Source of the DNA: DASQUK01 sp963717085
GTDB lineage: Bacteria > Actinomycetota > Acidimicrobiia > Acidimicrobiales > VFJN01
DNA: 64,000 nt
Reading direction: 5' to 3'
Assembly (NCBI GenBank): GCA_963717085.1
Contig: CAVQVM010000015.1
Location: 368,122 to 432,121 of the forward strand
Shown here: one piece after another, positions 33,905 through 42,316 of the stretch
Layout: each line of letters opens with the position of its first letter
Numbering within the stretch: the first letter of the stretch is position 1
Translations under genes and position numbers: made by a program
Notes under the pieces: model-generated
Seen by the model: the letters and a program-made list of their open reading frames with translations, nothing else
Databases searched by the model: none
Told to the model about the DNA's origin: nothing

Positions 33905-34396
33905 ATGGCGACGCTGACCGCATGGAAGTTCGACACGCCCGACGGCGCGGACGCCGCCGAGCAGACGCTCCTGCGCCTGCAGAAGGAAGAGCTGATCCAG
34001 ATCCATGACGCGGCGACGGTCAGCTGGCCCGAGGGCAAGAGGAAGCCGAAGACGCGGCAGTTGACGAGCATGGCCGGAATGGGGGCGCTCAGCGGCTCGT
34101 TCTGGGGCCTGCTCTTCGGCCTGCTGTTCTTCGTGCCGCTGCTGGGCATGGCCGTCGGTGCGGCTGCCGGGGCGCTCGGCGGCTCACTCACCGACGTGGG
34201 CATCGACGACGACTTCATCGCCTCGGTGCGCGAGAAGGTGACGCCGGGGACGTCGGCGCTGTTCCTCCTGTCGAGCGACGCGGTCCTCGACAAGGTGAAG
34301 GACGCCTTCGCCGGCCAGCATCCCGAGCTGGTTCACACCAACCTGTCCACGGAGCAGGAAGCCCAGCTGCGGGAGGTCTTCGCCGAGGCCGAGTAG
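33905..34396 (+). CDS. DUF1269-type membrane-associated protein
   Basis: 163 residues. An N-terminal ferredoxin-like half (MATLTAWKFDTPDGADAAEQ, LLRLQKEELIQIHDAATVSW) is followed by a glycine-rich hydrophobic segment (GSFWGLLFGLLFFVPLLGMAV then GAAAGALGG) and a C-terminal repeat of the fold (FIASVREKVTPGTSALFLLS). This is the DUF1269 architecture; such proteins are widespread, stress-linked in some actinobacteria, and of unknown mechanism. Strong AAGGAGG with good spacing precedes the ATG. The TCACCC dyad upstream suggests coregulation with two other small genes in this region. Confidence 0.9.
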   Translation: MATLTAWKFDTPDGADAAEQTLLRLQKEELIQIHDAATVSWPEGKRKPKTRQLTSMAGMGALSGSFWGLLFGLLFFVPLLGMAVGAAAGALGGSLTDVGIDDDFIASVREKVTPGTSALFLLSSDAVLDKVKDAFAGQHPELVHTNLSTEQEAQLREVFAEAE

Positions 34397-34407
34397 GGCG
34401 ACCGGAG

Positions 34408-34524
34408 TTCACCCGGGACGGTCACCTCCGCGGGTGAGGAAAACCGGCCCGGTTTGCGGCAGACTCACGCCCACGCGCCGGCGCTGACGCTGGACGCGCG
34501 ACACCGGTGCGGAATATCCGCACC
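34408..34524. promoter_or_regulatory. Regulatory region upstream of MalT-like regulator 1
   Basis: Three structures lie between the DUF1269 stop and the LuxR ATG at 34583. TTCACCCG...TCACC-N6-GGTGA at 34408-34437 contains TCACC half-sites. AAACCGG-C-CCGGTTT at 34441-34455 is a short hairpin and may terminate the DUF1269 transcript. GGTGCGGA-ATA-TCCGCACC at 34506-34524 is a perfect 8-bp-arm palindrome 58 nt before the start and the best candidate operator. Confidence 0.5.
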
Positions 34525-34582
34525 TGCAGGCAGCTAGCGCACAGGCACACACAAGGTCCTCCCTAGACCCGCGGAGGGGGAG

Positions 34583-37108
34583 ATGGGCGACGAGCTTCCG
34601 CTGCTGGGGCCGAGATCCGGCCTCGCGCGCCTTCCCGAGGCCCTCGTCCGGCGCCCCCGGCTGGACTCTCTGCTCGCCGACGGCGCCCGTCGACAGGTGA
34701 CGTTGATCTCCGCGCCGCCGGGGTCGGGCAAGACCACCCTGGTCACCGCATGGCTCGCATCCCGGCGCCGCCGCGACGTCATGCTCACGGTGGATGCCCG
34801 CGACAACGAGCGGGATCAGCTGGCCGGCGTGATCGTTGCGGCGCTGGTGGATCGCGGCGCCGTCGCGCCGGAGGAGATCGACGCCACGCTGCCGGGCACG
34901 ACGCTCCTCGACGCCGCCTTCGCCCAGCTGGAGCAGCGGTCGAGCAAGCGTGTCCTGGTGCTCGACGACCTCCAGGAGCTGTCCTCCCGCCACGCCCTGA
35001 GGACGTTGGCCTACGTCGTCGAGCGGGCACCGGCCTCACTCGACCTCGTCCTGTGCAGCCGGGCCGATCCCCCCATCCGGCTGACCCGGCTGCGGCTCGA
35101 AGACCGCCTCGCCGAGATCCGCAACGACAGCCTCGCTTTCGACCTGGCCGAGACCGCCACGCTCCTGACCGCCCACGGGCTGGCCCTGACGCGCGCGCAG
35201 GTGCAGGCGCTGTGGCGGCGGACGGAGGGATGGGTCGCGGGCCTACGCCTGGCCGCCTGTGCGCTGCAGGGCGAGGCAGATCCGGCCGAGTTCGTGCAGA
35301 GCGCCGCCGGGACCGAGACGGCCATCGCCGACTACCTGCTCAAGGAGTTGCTCACCCGCCAGGACGAGGCCATCCAGCAGTTCATGCTGCGAACCAGCGT
35401 GGTCGGCCGGCTGACGCCCGACCTCGCAGAGGTGCTCACCGGCGACGCCGGAGTGTCCAGGCGGCTCGGCGAGCTGGAACGGAACGGGGTGTTTCTAGCG
35501 GAGCTCGAGGACCGCACCTGGTACCGCTACCACTCGCTGTTCGCGACGCTCCTCGAGGCGCGGCTGCGCCAGCAGCACCGTGACCTGGCGGACGAGCTGC
35601 ACCGTCGCGCCACCACCTGGTTCATTGCCAACGACATGCCCGGTGAGGCCGAGGTCCACGCCCGGGCGGCCGGGGACTGGCCGATGGTGGGGCGGCTCGC
35701 CGCCGAACGCTGGGTCGCGTGGACCCTCGATGGCGCCGACACGAACGACGGCCTGCTGGTGGGCGTGCCGGCCCGGGCCATAGCCGCTAACGAGGGCCTG
35801 ACCATCCTCGCTGCGGCCGAGGCCTGTTCCCGGCGCGACCGCCAAGCTGCGGATACGCACTGTGCCGCCCTTGACAGGCCGGCGCCCAATCCGGCCTCGG
35901 GCCCCGGGCCGACCTACCCCCTGACGAGCGTGCCGCCCCTGGCGCGACCGTTGCTGGCCGTCTGCTACGCCCGGGCGTTCGGTGCCGACGCCCGAGCGCG
36001 AGCGGCCATCGCCGATCTGCGCGGCGCCGACGCCGCCGCCGCGACGGCAAGGCTGGCGGAGCTCCGGGCCATCGGATTGGACCTCGATGACGGCCGGATC
36101 GAGCGAGCCCGGCGACAGGCGGCCGCCCTGGTGCTGGCGGCCGACTTCACGTGGACCAGCACGGAGGCGCTCGCGCTGCTGGCGCTTGCCGACGCCGTCG
36201 AGGGCGACCTCGTCGCGGCGGCGCTCCACGCCGACCGGGTGCTCGACGAGCCGTCCCCCGCCGGGGTCGCGCACCACATCGCCATGCTGGCGCTTGCCTT
36301 GCGGCATGCCCAGCGGGGTGAGCACCGGCATGCGATGGATGCGCTGTCGGCGGTCCGGGTGCCGGCCACTGCGGACCGTGCGATTCTCGCCGTCGACGGT
36401 GTCCTCCGGTCCGCGCTGCGCACCCCCGGGGCCCCGTTCGTTGGCCTCGAGGGCGACGATGCGGAACATCCCCTCGTGATGCGGACGCTGGTGGCACTCG
36501 GCGTGCTCGAAGCCCTGGACTCGGCCGGACGGGTGCGGGTGACGGGTGGCCCGCTGGAGGAGGCTGTGCTCCTGGCGCGGCAACGCTGGCGCGCCCGGAG
36601 CGGTGCCGGCGTGGTGTCGGTGCTCAGCGACCATCCCCGCCGGGGGTCGCGCCGTTGCCACCCGCGCAGCCTCATCGAACGATCCGGCCTTCTGGCCCTT
36701 GGCGCTGCCGACCGCGGCGACCGGGGCGGCACCTTGGCGGCCCTCCGGGACGCACTGGTGGCGTCGGAGAAGACGGGCATCTGGGCCCCGCTGCTGGTGC
36801 TGGCGCCCGATCTGACCCACCTGCTCGAGGCCCGGGCGGACGAGCTGGGACCCCATCAGGGTCTGGCGCTCGAGCTGGTCGACCGGGCCCAGACCTCGCC
36901 CGCTCCGGCGTACGTCGAGCCGCTCACCGAACGCGAGACTTCCGTGCTGTGCCATCTGCCGACCCTGATGTCGAACCACGAGATCGCGGACGTCATGCAC
37001 GTCTCGGTGAACACGGTGAAGACCCACCTGAAGTCGCTGTACCGCAAGCTCGGCGTCACCAGCCGGCGCGAGGCGGTGCTGCGGGGGCGCTCCCTGGAAC
37101 TGCTCTAG
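34583..37108 (+). CDS. MalT-like LuxR-family ATPase regulator 1
   Basis: 841 residues. An N-terminal STAND ATPase has Walker A SAPPGSGKTT near 43 and Walker B KRVLVLDDLQELS near 120; a winged-helix and a TPR-like repeat middle follow. The C-terminal LuxR HTH (about 775-835) includes LTERETSVLCHL and NHEIADVMHVSVNTVKTHLK. MalT-like proteins bind an inducer in the TPR region and ATP in the NOD, then oligomerise on DNA. GGAGGGGG lies right before the ATG. It ends overlapping the convergent 79-residue gene by 4 nt. Codons are as biased as in neighbours. Confidence 0.92.
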   Translation: MGDELPLLGPRSGLARLPEALVRRPRLDSLLADGARRQVTLISAPPGSGKTTLVTAWLASRRRRDVMLTVDARDNERDQLAGVIVAALVDRGAVAPEEIDATLPGTTLLDAAFAQLEQRSSKRVLVLDDLQELSSRHALRTLAYVVERAPASLDLVLCSRADPPIRLTRLRLEDRLAEIRNDSLAFDLAETATLLTAHGLALTRAQVQALWRRTEGWVAGLRLAACALQGEADPAEFVQSAAGTETAIADYLLKELLTRQDEAIQQFMLRTSVVGRLTPDLAEVLTGDAGVSRRLGELERNGVFLAELEDRTWYRYHSLFATLLEARLRQQHRDLADELHRRATTWFIANDMPGEAEVHARAAGDWPMVGRLAAERWVAWTLDGADTNDGLLVGVPARAIAANEGLTILAAAEACSRRDRQAADTHCAALDRPAPNPASGPGPTYPLTSVPPLARPLLAVCYARAFGADARARAAIADLRGADAAAATARLAELRAIGLDLDDGRIERARRQAAALVLAADFTWTSTEALALLALADAVEGDLVAAALHADRVLDEPSPAGVAHHIAMLALALRHAQRGEHRHAMDALSAVRVPATADRAILAVDGVLRSALRTPGAPFVGLEGDDAEHPLVMRTLVALGVLEALDSAGRVRVTGGPLEEAVLLARQRWRARSGAGVVSVLSDHPRRGSRRCHPRSLIERSGLLALGAADRGDRGGTLAALRDALVASEKTGIWAPLLVLAPDLTHLLEARADELGPHQGLALELVDRAQTSPAPAYVEPLTERETSVLCHLPTLMSNHEIADVMHVSVNTVKTHLKSLYRKLGVTSRREAVLRGRSLELL

Positions 37109-37344
37109 CCGGTGTCCGATCGGGAGCGAAAGGCGATGTCGGGTAGCCGGCGGAGCTCGATCAGCTCGAGCCCCAGCGCCTCGATGCGCCGGATGAGGCC
37201 ATGGAGCGCGGCCTGGTCCTCGACGGGCCCGGCCAGGACGGTCTCCACGGGCTCGACGCTGGCACCGAGCGACAGCTCCTCGAACTCGTTGATGAGCGTG
37301 CTGCTCAGTCGCCCCCGGATCCGCAACTCGTAGTCGAAGCCCAT
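37105..37344 (-). CDS. Small protein, function unknown
   Basis: 79 residues: MGFDYELRIRGRLSSTLINEFEEL, then a strand with VEPVETVLAGPVEDQAALHG and a helix-strand end LIRRIEALGLELIELRRLP. This gives an alpha/beta pattern without cysteines or membrane segments, like a small ligand-binding or ACT-like module. ATG 37344 follows GGAAGTAGG; a GTG at 37368 is an alternative. The TCACCC-N5-GGGTGA dyad at 37411-37427 lies 66 nt upstream. The stop overlaps the MalT-like gene's stop on the opposite strand. I do not recognise a named family. Confidence 0.75.
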   Translation of the reverse strand: MGFDYELRIRGRLSSTLINEFEELSLGASVEPVETVLAGPVEDQAALHGLIRRIEALGLELIELRRLPDIAFRSRSDTG

Positions 37345-37410
37345 GTCGTCGCCTACTTCCGAAGACACCCGTAGCGATGACGAGCGTCGCCCTTCCTCGC
37401 GGCCCGGTCG

Positions 37411-37427
37411 TCACCCGAGAAGGGTGA
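37411..37427. promoter_or_regulatory. TCACCC-N5-GGGTGA dyad upstream of the 79-residue gene
   Basis: TCACCC (37411-37416), GAGAA, GGGTGA (37422-37427); flanking G and C extend the arms to GTCACCC/GGGTGAC. A second palindrome, GCACCCGGGTGC, lies just beyond at about 37431-37442. Confidence 0.55.
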
Positions 37428-37524
37428 CGGGCACCCGGGTGCGCGCCCGATGCGAACCGCGGCCGCAGGGGTCTCGCCGCCAAGCTCATCGGCAGCGCGA
37501 TCGGCGGTCTGACGGACTGAGCCG

Positions 37525-38133
37525 TCAGTCGGACTTGGTCTTGCCCTCGGCCTTCATCGCCTTCTTCCAGGACCGCACCCGCTGCAGCGTCTCGGGAGAA
37601 TCGATGTCGGCGACCGAACGGGGTTGGTCGTCGGAGAAGGGGGCGGTGGCCTGCTCCCAGCCGGGGGGCCGGACGCCGAAGCGCTTGGCCAACATCGCCG
37701 TGAAGATCTTGGACTTGTCCGCACCGAAGCCGGGCAGCGCCCGGACCCGCCGCAGCAGCTCGGCACCGTCGTCGACGCCGGCCCACACTGCGGCCGCGTC
37801 GCCGCCGTAGTGGTCGACGAGGTACTGGCACAGCGCCTGCGTGCGCTTGGCCATCGACCCGGGATAGCGGTGGAGCGCCGGCGGACCCTTGAACATCGCC
37901 TCCAGGGCGGCGGGGTCGAGGGCGGCGATCTCAGCGGCGTCGAGCCGCCCGCCGAGCTTGTCGCGCAGCCGCAGCGGCCCACTGAACGCCCACTCCATCG
38001 GGACCTGCTGGTCGAGCAGCATGCCAATGGTCAGCGCCAGCGGATCGTCGGCGAGCAGCTTGTCGGCCTCGGGATCCCCGGTCACCGGCAGCGCCGGCTC
38101 GGTGGGGCCGGTGGGCTCGGTCACCTCGTTCAT
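37525..38133 (-). CDS. HhH-GPD-type base excision DNA repair protein
   Basis: 202 residues. After a Pro/Thr-rich N-terminus, the helical core has LTIGMLLDQQVPMEWAF, GPLRLRDKLGG and a helix-hairpin-helix LPGFGADKSKIFTAMLAKRFG, the place where DNA glycosylases of the HhH-GPD superfamily bind the backbone; a catalytic Lys or Asp is not obvious. Such proteins are annotated in actinobacteria as HhH-GPD-type repair proteins of untested specificity. ATG 38133 has TAGCGT exactly 6 nt upstream, so it is probably leaderless. Lys-rich tail (KKAMKAEGKTKSD). Confidence 0.88.
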   Translation of the reverse strand: MNEVTEPTGPTEPALPVTGDPEADKLLADDPLALTIGMLLDQQVPMEWAFSGPLRLRDKLGGRLDAAEIAALDPAALEAMFKGPPALHRYPGSMAKRTQALCQYLVDHYGGDAAAVWAGVDDGAELLRRVRALPGFGADKSKIFTAMLAKRFGVRPPGWEQATAPFSDDQPRSVADIDSPETLQRVRSWKKAMKAEGKTKSD

Positions 38134-38139
38134 GCCCGC

Positions 38140-38145
38140 ACGCTA
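38140..38145 (-). promoter_or_regulatory. Leaderless -10 for the HhH-GPD gene
   Basis: Minus-strand TAGCGT, GCGGGC (6 nt), ATG 38133. Confidence 0.5.
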
Positions 38146-38362
38146 GTGGGGCTGCTACCGCGGTCACGTAGATCGAGGGGACTGTGCGGTCGCAGCGCTC
38201 GCAACGTCCTCCGCCGCTCGACGCCGAGGATCATCCCGGCGGGAGCGGGGGGAGGTAGGCGCCCGGGCCGCCGGAGCACTCCCGCCGGGAGTCCTTATCG
38301 ACCGACCGACCTGCGGGATCATGCCGAAGCCGGGCCCGCTCGGCCTCACCCAGACGGGAGAT

Positions 38363-40639
38363 TCACCCAGGTGATTCCCGGGACGACTCCCAGAGCAGTC
38401 CTTCCTCGCCGGCGCGCCTGACGGCATCGACCCGCGACGAGACCCCCAGCTTGCGGTAGATCGACCGGATGTGTGTATGCACCGTGTTGTAGGACACGAA
38501 CAGGCGGCGCCCGATCTCGCGCTGCGACAGGCGCGTCGGGAGCATGCGGAGGATCTCGAGCTCGCGTTTGGTCAGTTCCGTGCCGTCGACGATCGAGCGC
38601 GTGCTGGCGGCCAGGCTCGGGCTGACCTTCTCCCACCGATCCGCCAGGATGCCGGGATCCGCGCAGGCATCGATGAGGTCCTTCGCCTCGCCGAGCGCCC
38701 GTCGTCCCTCGTCGGCGGCGCCCCGCGACCCGAGCGTGGCGGTCAGGGCGAGCAGCACCTGGATCACGAGCAACGGCTCCGCCGTGGCTCGCATCCGGTC
38801 GATCCCGAGCCGGAGCAGCCGTTCACCTTCCTCGCGGTCTCCAGCGCGGGCCAACACCGCCCCCAACGTGGCCGAGGCCCAGCCGCCCGTGGCCGTGTCG
38901 GCAAGGCCCTGCGACTCCAGTACGTCCTGTGCCCGCAGTGCCCACCGCTCGGCCGAACGGAGATCGCCGGCCTCCATTTCCACATACGCGAGGAGGCAGT
39001 CGGCCCCGACGGCGTTGAGCCACTGCTCGGTGCGAGGGGCCAGGACGGCCCCCCGCTCGAGCAGGGGCCGCGCCTCGTCGGAGCGCCCGGCGAGCACCAG
39101 CGCCCAGCCGAGCTGCACGTGCACGGTCACCCGCCACATCGACTCGCGGTGCCCCTCGAGCTCGAAGGCGCGTCGCGCCGCAGTCAACATCTCGCCGACG
39201 TCGCCCCACGGGAACCCTGCCCGCAGGAGTGCCGCCGTCGCCTCGATCGAGCTGGCGCCGTCGGGCAGCGGGCCCTCGTAGCCGGCATCGATGGCGTTCC
39301 GGAGCGCGAGCTGGGCGTCGTCACGGCGGCGCTGGAAGCTCGCCACCCACGCCTCCACGACCGACAGCCGGGCGTCGCCCACCACGACCCGGCGGGGAAA
39401 CGCATCGAGCCACCCCGCCACCGTGGCGTAGCCGCCCCACTCGATAGTCGACAGGTAGTTCTCGGCGACGAGGCGCGTCGCGGTCTCGGTCTCGCCGGCC
39501 TCGACCGCGTGGTGGATCGCCTCGCCCAGATGCCCTGCGCCGGCGAGCCAGGCGAACGCATTCCTGTGGAGCTCGCGGCGCCGCCCGGGTGCCCGCCGCT
39601 GGAGCTCGGCGCGCAGCAGCTCGGCGAACAGGTGGTGAAAGCGGTACCACTCGCGATGATCGTCGAGCGCCGTCAGGAACAGGTTGGCGTGCTCGAGGTC
39701 GACCAGCAGCTCGGCGGAGCCGCTGCGGCCGGTGGTGGCATCGCAGAGCGGGCCGGACATCCGCTCGAGGATCGACGTCTCGACCAGGAAGTCGCGCACC
39801 GCGGGCGCCAGGGCATCGAGCGCAACCTCGGTGAGGTAGTCGCTGACCTGGCGCGTGGAGCCGCCGAAGCCAGCGACGGCGCGTTCGCGATCGGCCTCGT
39901 CCCTCAGCGAGAGGTACGCCAGGTAGAGCCCGGCGGGCCATCCCTCGGCGTGCTCGTGGAGCGTGGCGGCGGCCCGGGTCGACAGCCCCAGTCCGAGCGC
40001 ATCGTTCAGGAAGCGTGTGCTCTCCTGCGGAGTGAACGCGAGATCGGCCTCGCGCAGCTCGAGCAGTTCGCCGCGCGCCCGCAGCGTGCCGAGCGGGAAC
40101 GGGGGGTCGACGCGGCTGGCGACGATGATGTGGACGTTGGCCGGCTCGCGGGTCAGGAACAACTCGACCGACCGGTGGCACGCCGCGCTGGTGATCGCGT
40201 GGTAGTCGTCGAGGACCAGCACCACGTCGCTCTCGAGCGACGCCAGCTCGTTGAGCAGCCGGGGGACGATCGCATCGACGAAGTCCTGCTCGCCGAGGAG
40301 GCCCGCCGGTGGGGTCAGCGGGACCGACGGTTCGATCGCCTGCAGGGCGGCGACAACGTAGTTCCAGAAGAGCATGGGATCGTTGTCGGCGCCGTCGAGC
40401 GAGACCCAGGCCAGCGGCAGCTCGGCTGCCTGCCGCCATTGACCCAGCAGCGTCGACTTCCCGAACCCGGGTGGCGCCACGACCAGGACCGGTCCCCGAT
40501 GTGACGCGAGCCGTCCCAGGAGGTTGGTGCGCTCGATCGTGCTCGACCGCAACCGCGGGACACCGAGCTTGGTGCCCAGGAGCACGGGCGCCGCCGGCTC
40601 ACGCTGCGGCCCCGGCCGTTGCGTGGTTCCCCCTGCCAC
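38363..40639 (-). CDS. MalT-like LuxR-family ATPase regulator 2
   Basis: 758 residues with the same plan as regulator 1: LGTKLGVPRLRSSTIERTNLL, Walker A VVAPPGFGKST near 54-64, Walker B DVVLVLDDYHAI near 140, TPR-like middle and C-terminal LuxR HTH (about 693-750) with LTKRELEILRML and SQREIGRRLFVSYNTVHTHIRS. The GTG at 40639 has CAGACT 6 nt upstream, a weak leaderless -10. TCACC-CA-GGTGA lies right at the stop codon (38363-38374), again a TCACC half-site pair. Whether the two regulators bind the shared dyads in this region is untested. Confidence 0.92.
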   Translation of the reverse strand: MAGGTTQRPGPQREPAAPVLLGTKLGVPRLRSSTIERTNLLGRLASHRGPVLVVAPPGFGKSTLLGQWRQAAELPLAWVSLDGADNDPMLFWNYVVAALQAIEPSVPLTPPAGLLGEQDFVDAIVPRLLNELASLESDVVLVLDDYHAITSAACHRSVELFLTREPANVHIIVASRVDPPFPLGTLRARGELLELREADLAFTPQESTRFLNDALGLGLSTRAAATLHEHAEGWPAGLYLAYLSLRDEADRERAVAGFGGSTRQVSDYLTEVALDALAPAVRDFLVETSILERMSGPLCDATTGRSGSAELLVDLEHANLFLTALDDHREWYRFHHLFAELLRAELQRRAPGRRRELHRNAFAWLAGAGHLGEAIHHAVEAGETETATRLVAENYLSTIEWGGYATVAGWLDAFPRRVVVGDARLSVVEAWVASFQRRRDDAQLALRNAIDAGYEGPLPDGASSIEATAALLRAGFPWGDVGEMLTAARRAFELEGHRESMWRVTVHVQLGWALVLAGRSDEARPLLERGAVLAPRTEQWLNAVGADCLLAYVEMEAGDLRSAERWALRAQDVLESQGLADTATGGWASATLGAVLARAGDREEGERLLRLGIDRMRATAEPLLVIQVLLALTATLGSRGAADEGRRALGEAKDLIDACADPGILADRWEKVSPSLAASTRSIVDGTELTKRELEILRMLPTRLSQREIGRRLFVSYNTVHTHIRSIYRKLGVSSRVDAVRRAGEEGLLWESSRESPG

Positions 40640-40821
40640 CGGGCAAGTCTGCCACGGATGCGCTAGTCATACTGGCCCTACTGGCGAGCCGGAGGACGTG
40701 TCCCGCGTCCCACCACGCCGCGTGCAACCACGCGGGGCGATACGTGCGCAGCCCGCCGGCGGCGGGTGCCACCTCCTGGCTGCGCACGCCGGCCTTGCCG
40801 GGTGGCGGGCCTACGCCGCGC
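40640..40821. other. Intergenic region between DUF7144 and regulator 2 genes
   Basis: 182 bp. CCGCGTG-CAAC-CACGCGG (40718-40735) is a perfect 7-bp-arm hairpin and CCCGCCGGCGGCGGG follows near 40760. They may terminate the DUF7144 transcript or act as an operator for regulator 2. No gene seen. Confidence 0.45.
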
Positions 40822-41211
40822 TCAGGCGGTGTCGAACTCGTCGCTCGCTTGCAGCAGGGCCCAGATGATCGTCACGTCGATCGCCAGCACCACCAGTGCC
40901 CAGATCGGGGCCACGAAGATCATGAACACGGCCAGCGACGCACTGATCGCCGCCCACAGCACGCCGAGGATCTGCCCCATCGGGTGACGGGCGAATATCA
41001 GGTAGGCGGTCACGAGCTGCACCACGCCGATGATGAGCCAGAACCAACCCCAGGCGGTGATGTTGACGCCGAACAGCACCTCGTTGAGCGCTTCCGTCTG
41101 GTCGTCCTTGGCGATGGCGGCAATGCCGCTCAGGATGTTCCAGACGGCGACGATCGCGGCGATGACCCCCGCGAACGTGACCCAGCCACTGCGGAACCGT
41201 GTGGTTTCCAC
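40822..41211 (-). CDS. DUF7144-type four-helix membrane protein
   Basis: 129 residues, four hydrophobic helices (WVTFAGVIAAIVAVWNILSG; WGWFWLIIGVVQLVTAYLIF; ILGVLWAAISASLAVFMIFV; ALVVLAIDVTIIWALLQ) with short loops. This is the pattern of the DUF7144 family common in actinobacteria; function unknown. The GTG at 41211 is preferred over GTG 41217 because GGAGG lies 5 nt before it. The TCACCC-N5-GGGTGA dyad at 41269-41285 is 58 nt upstream, in the region shared with the divergent formylglycine-generating enzyme gene. Confidence 0.88.
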   Translation of the reverse strand: METTRFRSGWVTFAGVIAAIVAVWNILSGIAAIAKDDQTEALNEVLFGVNITAWGWFWLIIGVVQLVTAYLIFARHPMGQILGVLWAAISASLAVFMIFVAPIWALVVLAIDVTIIWALLQASDEFDTA

Positions 41212-41268
41212 GCGCACCTCCAGAAGTCTTGTGCCGACGCACCGTGCAGCCTGGGGTACCCGATCGCA

Positions 41269-41285
41269 TCACCCCGCCCGGGTGA
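41269..41285. promoter_or_regulatory. TCACCC-N5-GGGTGA dyad between DUF7144 and FGE genes
   Basis: TCACCC (41269-41274), 5 nt, GGGTGA (41280-41285). It sits 58 nt from the DUF7144 start and 36 nt from the FGE start. Confidence 0.55.
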
Positions 41286-41320
41286 CGACCCGGCGAGTCG
41301 GCCGTCCGAACCATGGGCGC

Positions 41321-42316
41321 ATGAGCACGAGCCCACCGGCGGTCGCCGGCGGCGCGTCTGCACCCGGCCCCCCTCCCGACGCCGGGATGGTGTGGGTGCC
41401 GGGCGGGACGTTCCTGATGGGCTCGGACCGGCACTATCCCGAGGAGGCCCCCGCACATCGGGTGACGGTCGACGGCTTCTGGATGGACCGGTGTGCCGTC
41501 ACCAACGCCGACTTCCGCCGGTTCGTCGACGCGACCGGGCATGTGACGGTGGCCGAGCGGGCACCCGATCCGTCCGACTACCCGGGTGCCGATCCAGCGC
41601 TGCTGGTGCCGGCGTCGGCCGTGTTCCGCAAGCCCGGGGGCCCGGTCGACCTGCGCAATCCGTACGACTGGTGGGTCAACGTCCCGGGCGCGTCGTGGCG
41701 CCACCCTCGCGGGCCGCAGAGCTCGCTCAAGGGGCTCGACGACCACCCGGTCGTCCACGTGGCGTGGGCCGACGTCGAGGCGTACGCAGCGTGGACCGGC
41801 AAGGAACTGCCCAGCGAGGCCGAATGGGAGCGGGCAGCCCGCGGCGGGCTCGAGGACGCCGAGTTCGCCTGGGGGGACGAGCTCACCCCCGGCGGGAAGC
41901 ACATGGCCAACGTGTGGCAGGGCGAGTTCCCGCTGCGCAACGACCTGCTCGACGGCTACGAGTACACGGCGCCGGTGCGGTCGTTCCCGCCCAACGGGTG
42001 GGGCCTGTTCGAGATGACCGGCAACGTGTGGGAGTGGACCGCCGACTGGTACCAGGCCCATGGCGCCATCACGCATGCCTGCTGCACGGTGGACAACCCG
42101 CCGGGCGGCGACCGCGAGGCCAGCATCGACGATGCCGACCCGGCGAGCGTCCCCCGCAGGGTGATGAAGGGCGGCTCTCACCTGTGCGCCCCGAACTACT
42201 GCCGGCGCTATCGCCCGGCGGCGCGGATGGCGCAGGCCGTCGACACGTCGACATCGCACCTCGGGTTCCGCTGCGTCGTACGAGCGTCGGCGTCGGACCC
42301 TGGGGAGTCGCGGTAA
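41321..42316 (+). CDS. Formylglycine-generating enzyme (FGE/SUMF1)
   Basis: 331 residues. Family motifs run in order: DAGMVWVPGGTFLMGSD, HRVTVDGFWMDRCAVTNADF, PVVHVAWADVEAYAAWTGKE, GNVWEWTADWY, and near the C-terminus KGGSHLCAPNYCRRYRPAAR with both redox cysteines spaced as in copper-dependent aerobic FGE. It should convert Cys in CxPxR sequences of sulfatases to formylglycine. No sulfatase is in this window. A short hairpin with arms CAC-GCGGT/ACCGC-GTG follows at about 42359-42380. No Shine-Dalgarno is evident before the ATG at 41321. Confidence 0.93.
   Translation: MSTSPPAVAGGASAPGPPPDAGMVWVPGGTFLMGSDRHYPEEAPAHRVTVDGFWMDRCAVTNADFRRFVDATGHVTVAERAPDPSDYPGADPALLVPASAVFRKPGGPVDLRNPYDWWVNVPGASWRHPRGPQSSLKGLDDHPVVHVAWADVEAYAAWTGKELPSEAEWERAARGGLEDAEFAWGDELTPGGKHMANVWQGEFPLRNDLLDGYEYTAPVRSFPPNGWGLFEMTGNVWEWTADWYQAHGAITHACCTVDNPPGGDREASIDDADPASVPRRVMKGGSHLCAPNYCRRYRPAARMAQAVDTSTSHLGFRCVVRASASDPGESR

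Noticed and set aside
35495..37831. 778-codon minus-strand frame opposite MalT-like regulator 1
   Set aside because: Shadow; the plus strand carries Walker motifs and a LuxR HTH.
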